In this document: one piece after another, positions 61,934 to 64,000 of the stretch
How positions within the stretch are numbered: the first letter of the stretch is position 1
Layout of the letters: every line of letters starts with the position of its first letter
Origin: an uncultured Sphaerochaeta sp.
GTDB lineage: Bacteria; Spirochaetota; Spirochaetia; Sphaerochaetales; Sphaerochaetaceae
Assembly (NCBI RefSeq): GCF_963677075.1
Contig: NZ_OY781873.1
Coordinates: 2,629,715-2,693,714, forward strand
DNA length: 64,000 nt
Reading direction: 5' to 3'
Notes under the pieces: generated by a model
What the model was told of the DNA's origin: nothing
The model's input: the letters and a program-made list of their open reading frames with translations, nothing else
Database searches by the model: none
Position numbers and translations under genes: made by a program

Positions 61934-62631
61934 AGCACGTTGCGGCAGAGCTCAGTCATTCTACCCTTCAACGAGGCAATCTGCTCGTCGGTAATGAACG
62001 TAACCTGACCATGCTCGACCCCTGCTGCCCAGTTGATACTGTAGGCAAGGGCGAGCGTGGATATGCCTACCTCACGAAGCAGGGAAACCTCTGTTGCCAA
62101 GGTCATACCTACCGTATCGCCACCGATATGGCGAAGGTAACGAATTTCAGCGGGGGTTTCCAGTCTCGGCCCATTGGTGCAGATGTACACGCCTGCATCC
62201 AGGAGGGAATCATCCTCCTTAAGTATACGTGATCTCAACGAGGGATCGAAAACCTCATCCATAGACGTATGGACCACCCCGCTTGCCCCTCCTATGAAGA
62301 AGGTATGGTCTCTCCCGGAGGAGAGGTCAATAAAATCACTGACCAAACCAACCTTTCCTGGAGGTAATTTCTCAGTGATGGAACCTACTGCATAGATACC
62401 AATAGCATGGGTCACCCCAAGCATCTCAAGCGCCTTGATGTTAGCACGATAGTTGATCAGGTGAGGAGGGTTTGAATGGTCGGACCCATGGCGTGGAAGA
62501 AAGACCAAGGAAGCATCCTTGCCCTTACCAACGAACAATTCAACATCTCCGTAGGGAGTATTCACTACCTTCCGCTGTGAATCGATCCCTTCCAGGGTAT
62601 CGACTCCGGTGCCACCAATAATTGCTTTCAT
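61912..62631 (-). CDS. mtnP: S-methyl-5'-thioadenosine phosphorylase-type enzyme
   Basis: A 239-residue nucleoside phosphorylase. The phosphate and nucleoside sites are visible in GGTGVDTLEG, FLPRHGSDHSNPPHLINYRANIKAL (quoted in part), and GMTLATEVSLLREVGIS. It splits methylthioadenosine to adenine and methylthioribose-1-phosphate, the substrate of the neighbouring MtnA; some family members also use other purine nucleosides. Its ATG overlaps the mtnA stop (ATGA). The operon runs deaminase, mtnA, mtnP. Confidence 0.9.
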   Translation of the reverse strand: MKAIIGGTGVDTLEGIDSQRKVVNTPYGDVELFVGKGKDASLVFLPRHGSDHSNPPHLINYRANIKALEMLGVTHAIGIYAVGSITEKLPPGKVGLVSDFIDLSSGRDHTFFIGGASGVVHTSMDEVFDPSLRSRILKEDDSLLDAGVYICTNGPRLETPAEIRYLRHIGGDTVGMTLATEVSLLREVGISTLALAYSINWAAGVEHGQVTFITDEQIASLKGRMTELCRNVLQSSSSK

Positions 62632-63638
62632 TGAAAATTCCTCTTGATTTCTTCCGGTTTAAGTACACCCTTACCCGTAACAACCCCTGTTACCAGATCA
62701 GGGGAAATGATATCAAAGGCTGGGTAGAGTGCCTTCATTCCATCTGAGGAGGTAGGGCTTCCCATGTACTGGGTTACCTCCTCGGCCGAGCGCCACTCCA
62801 TCTGTATACCGCTTGCATCCATTTTTGTTGGATCAGGGGATACGGAAAAAGCATAATAGGGAACCTTGAAACGTTTCGCTGCTATGGCATTGCCCAGTGT
62901 CCCCACCTTGTTCACCACTGTCCCGTCCATGCAGACCAAGTCAGCGGCGGTCATGTAGAGATTTGCCTCTCCTGTTCCAAGAAACGTAGCTCCCATTCCA
63001 TCGGTGATCACACTGACATCGATACCCATCTCCTGGAGAGAGGGAGCGGTAAGCCGACTTCCCTGCAAATACGGTCTGGTCTCGGGGACAAAAACCCTGA
63101 TCTCTTTTCCCTCCTCCTTTGCATACGCAAGGGAGAGGAGAAAGGTATGCTCAGCAAAGCAAGTGGTCAGTACCCCCGCCTTATCAGGAATGAGAGAACT
63201 TCCAGCTCTACCAAGTTGGTGGTAGAGCTTATCAAAAGCCTCTTTCCTTGCTTCCACCAGTGGCTCTACCTGCTCAATAAAACCAGGGTTTCCTCGCAGT
63301 TCATCGAGAAGGGAAAGCAAGGTCCGTTTCATTGTGGTATTGGTTGGACGAGAAGCAATAAGCTGTGCGGCTGCAATTTCAAGCTCTCTGAACTCCTTCT
63401 CAACTGAACCTTCTTTCATCTGCTCTGCAACAAAGACCATTGCAGTGAGGGCAACCTCCAGAGGTCCCCCTCCCTGAGTGACCATCCTCTTCAGGGCAGA
63501 GGCAATCTCAGGGATAGAGGAGCAACGCTCAAAGCGTTTTTCAAACGGGTAAACCCGTCTATCCCCGATCAGGAGATGCTTACCCTCAATTCGAGCGATA
63601 TTCTCACTCCTGAGGAGGTAAGGCAGGGTGATCATCAA
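62628..63638 (-). CDS. mtnA: Methylthioribose-1-phosphate isomerase-type protein
   Basis: A 336-residue protein of the MtnA/eIF2B family that converts methylthioribose-1-phosphate to methylthioribulose-1-phosphate in methionine salvage. The catalytic Cys is in GVLTTCFAEHTF and the Asp in AADLVCMDGTVVNKVGT; VTQGGGPLEVALTAM matches the amino-terminal region of the family, with GAPxI replaced by GGPLEV. It lies between mtnP and the deaminase with ATGA overlaps on both sides, so the three are one transcript. Confidence 0.85.
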   Translation of the reverse strand: MMITLPYLLRSENIARIEGKHLLIGDRRVYPFEKRFERCSSIPEIASALKRMVTQGGGPLEVALTAMVFVAEQMKEGSVEKEFRELEIAAAQLIASRPTNTTMKRTLLSLLDELRGNPGFIEQVEPLVEARKEAFDKLYHQLGRAGSSLIPDKAGVLTTCFAEHTFLLSLAYAKEEGKEIRVFVPETRPYLQGSRLTAPSLQEMGIDVSVITDGMGATFLGTGEANLYMTAADLVCMDGTVVNKVGTLGNAIAAKRFKVPYYAFSVSPDPTKMDASGIQMEWRSAEEVTQYMGSPTSSDGMKALYPAFDIISPDLVTGVVTGKGVLKPEEIKRNFQ

Positions 63639-64000
63639 TGTACCCAGAAAGAGAGATGATCTTCTACGATTGCCTTGAGCAATGCTTCATCCTCTGCAGG
63701 CCCTACCACTTCCATGTCCTTCTGTCCATGGGAAAGAACCTCATGACTGGGAAGGTTGAATGTGGGATTCTGCTCATCAGCTCCGGTCAGCTCAAGAAGT
63801 TTCTCCTCAGTAATACCAAAGACAAGCCTTTTTACATTGGTCCAGTACATTGCTCCGGTACACATAACGCATGGCTCAGCATTCGTATAGAGCGAGCACG
63901 TTGCAAGAAACTGGGGGTCGTACAGCTTGCTTGCCTTGAAGAGCAGAAGGGTCTCTGCATGCATTGCAGAACCGCCTTCCTCGAAATCATTCATCTGCTC
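63635..64000 (-). CDS. Nucleoside/guanine deaminase family (5' end outside window)
   Basis: The last 121 codons of a cytidine-deaminase-fold zinc enzyme; the start lies right of the window. The zinc site is seen in AMHAETLLLF (His-Ala-Glu) and EPCVMCTGAMYW (PCxxC). The short tail and GADEQNPTFNLPS segment resemble small guanine or purine deaminases. It overlaps mtnA by ATGA, which suggests a role in disposing of or recycling the adenine/purine released by methylthioadenosine breakdown. Confidence 0.85.
   Translation of the reverse strand, partial: EQMNDFEEGGSAMHAETLLLFKASKLYDPQFLATCSLYTNAEPCVMCTGAMYWTNVKRLVFGITEEKLLELTGADEQNPTFNLPSHEVLSHGQKDMEVVGPAEDEALLKAIVEDHLSFWVH

Overview
The window looks like chromosomal DNA from an anaerobic or fermentative spirochaete, most likely a Sphaerochaeta-like member of the Spirochaetota. 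This is an inference from gene content and protein style: a tandem NDP-kinase-like protein, abundant lipoproteins, giant Ig-repeat surface proteins, sugar catabolism, and oxygen-defence enzymes beside iron-sulfur proteins. It cannot be proved without a database search. Coding density is high, genes often overlap by 4 nt (ATGA), and strong AGGAGG-type ribosome binding sites decide most starts. Several AT-richer islands stand out (about 25.4-27.1 kb, 38.4-39.9 kb and 47.0-52.6 kb).

Region by region: 0-2.3 kb holds the phosphate transporter genes pstS-pstC-pstA (minus strand, pstA cut by the edge). 2.4-12.1 kb carries a desulfoferrodoxin, a cysteine hydrolase, a tandem NDP-kinase-like protein, a DUF438/PAS protein, an LCCL-domain lipoprotein, a CPBP protease, a GGDEF/EAL protein, an AEC transporter and a membrane polyferredoxin. 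12.1-18 kb has a secreted serpin whose 5' end is scrambled by a 104-bp tandem repeat, a GPH sugar symporter, two acyltransferases and an MFS transporter. 18-25.5 kb has two aldo/keto reductases, a degenerate ADP-ribosylglycohydrolase relative, RecQ, and a divergent LacI-type repressor/galactokinase pair sharing a palindromic operator.

25.6-39.9 kb is the accessory, surface-oriented part: an orphan solute-binding lipoprotein, a DUF364-type protein, a two-gene operon of a 2,487-residue Ig-repeat exported protein plus an 856-residue predicted outer-membrane barrel, and a BIG2 lipoprotein. 40-46.9 kb returns to housekeeping: thrC, a thrA whose kinase half is degenerate, rpmB, nth, tRNA-Pro, an alpha/beta hydrolase and a nitroreductase. 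47-52.6 kb is a compact catabolic operon (IclR regulator, 2-keto-3-deoxygluconate kinase, KDPG aldolase, tripartite tricarboxylate-type transporter TctCBA). Then come a small DUF4032-like protein, a Mn-type superoxide dismutase, tRNA-Arg, potABC without potD, and a sodium/proline-type symporter.

59.4-64 kb is sulfur amino-acid metabolism. A strong promoter is followed by a 19-codon Met/Cys-rich leader ORF, a second 19-codon ORF and mutually exclusive hairpins. These precede metY-metA, which converge on a methionine-salvage operon (deaminase-mtnA-mtnP). The best candidates for something undescribed are the met leader, the Ig-repeat/barrel operon, the rearranged serpin 5' end, and the nested inverted repeats near 38.65 kb.
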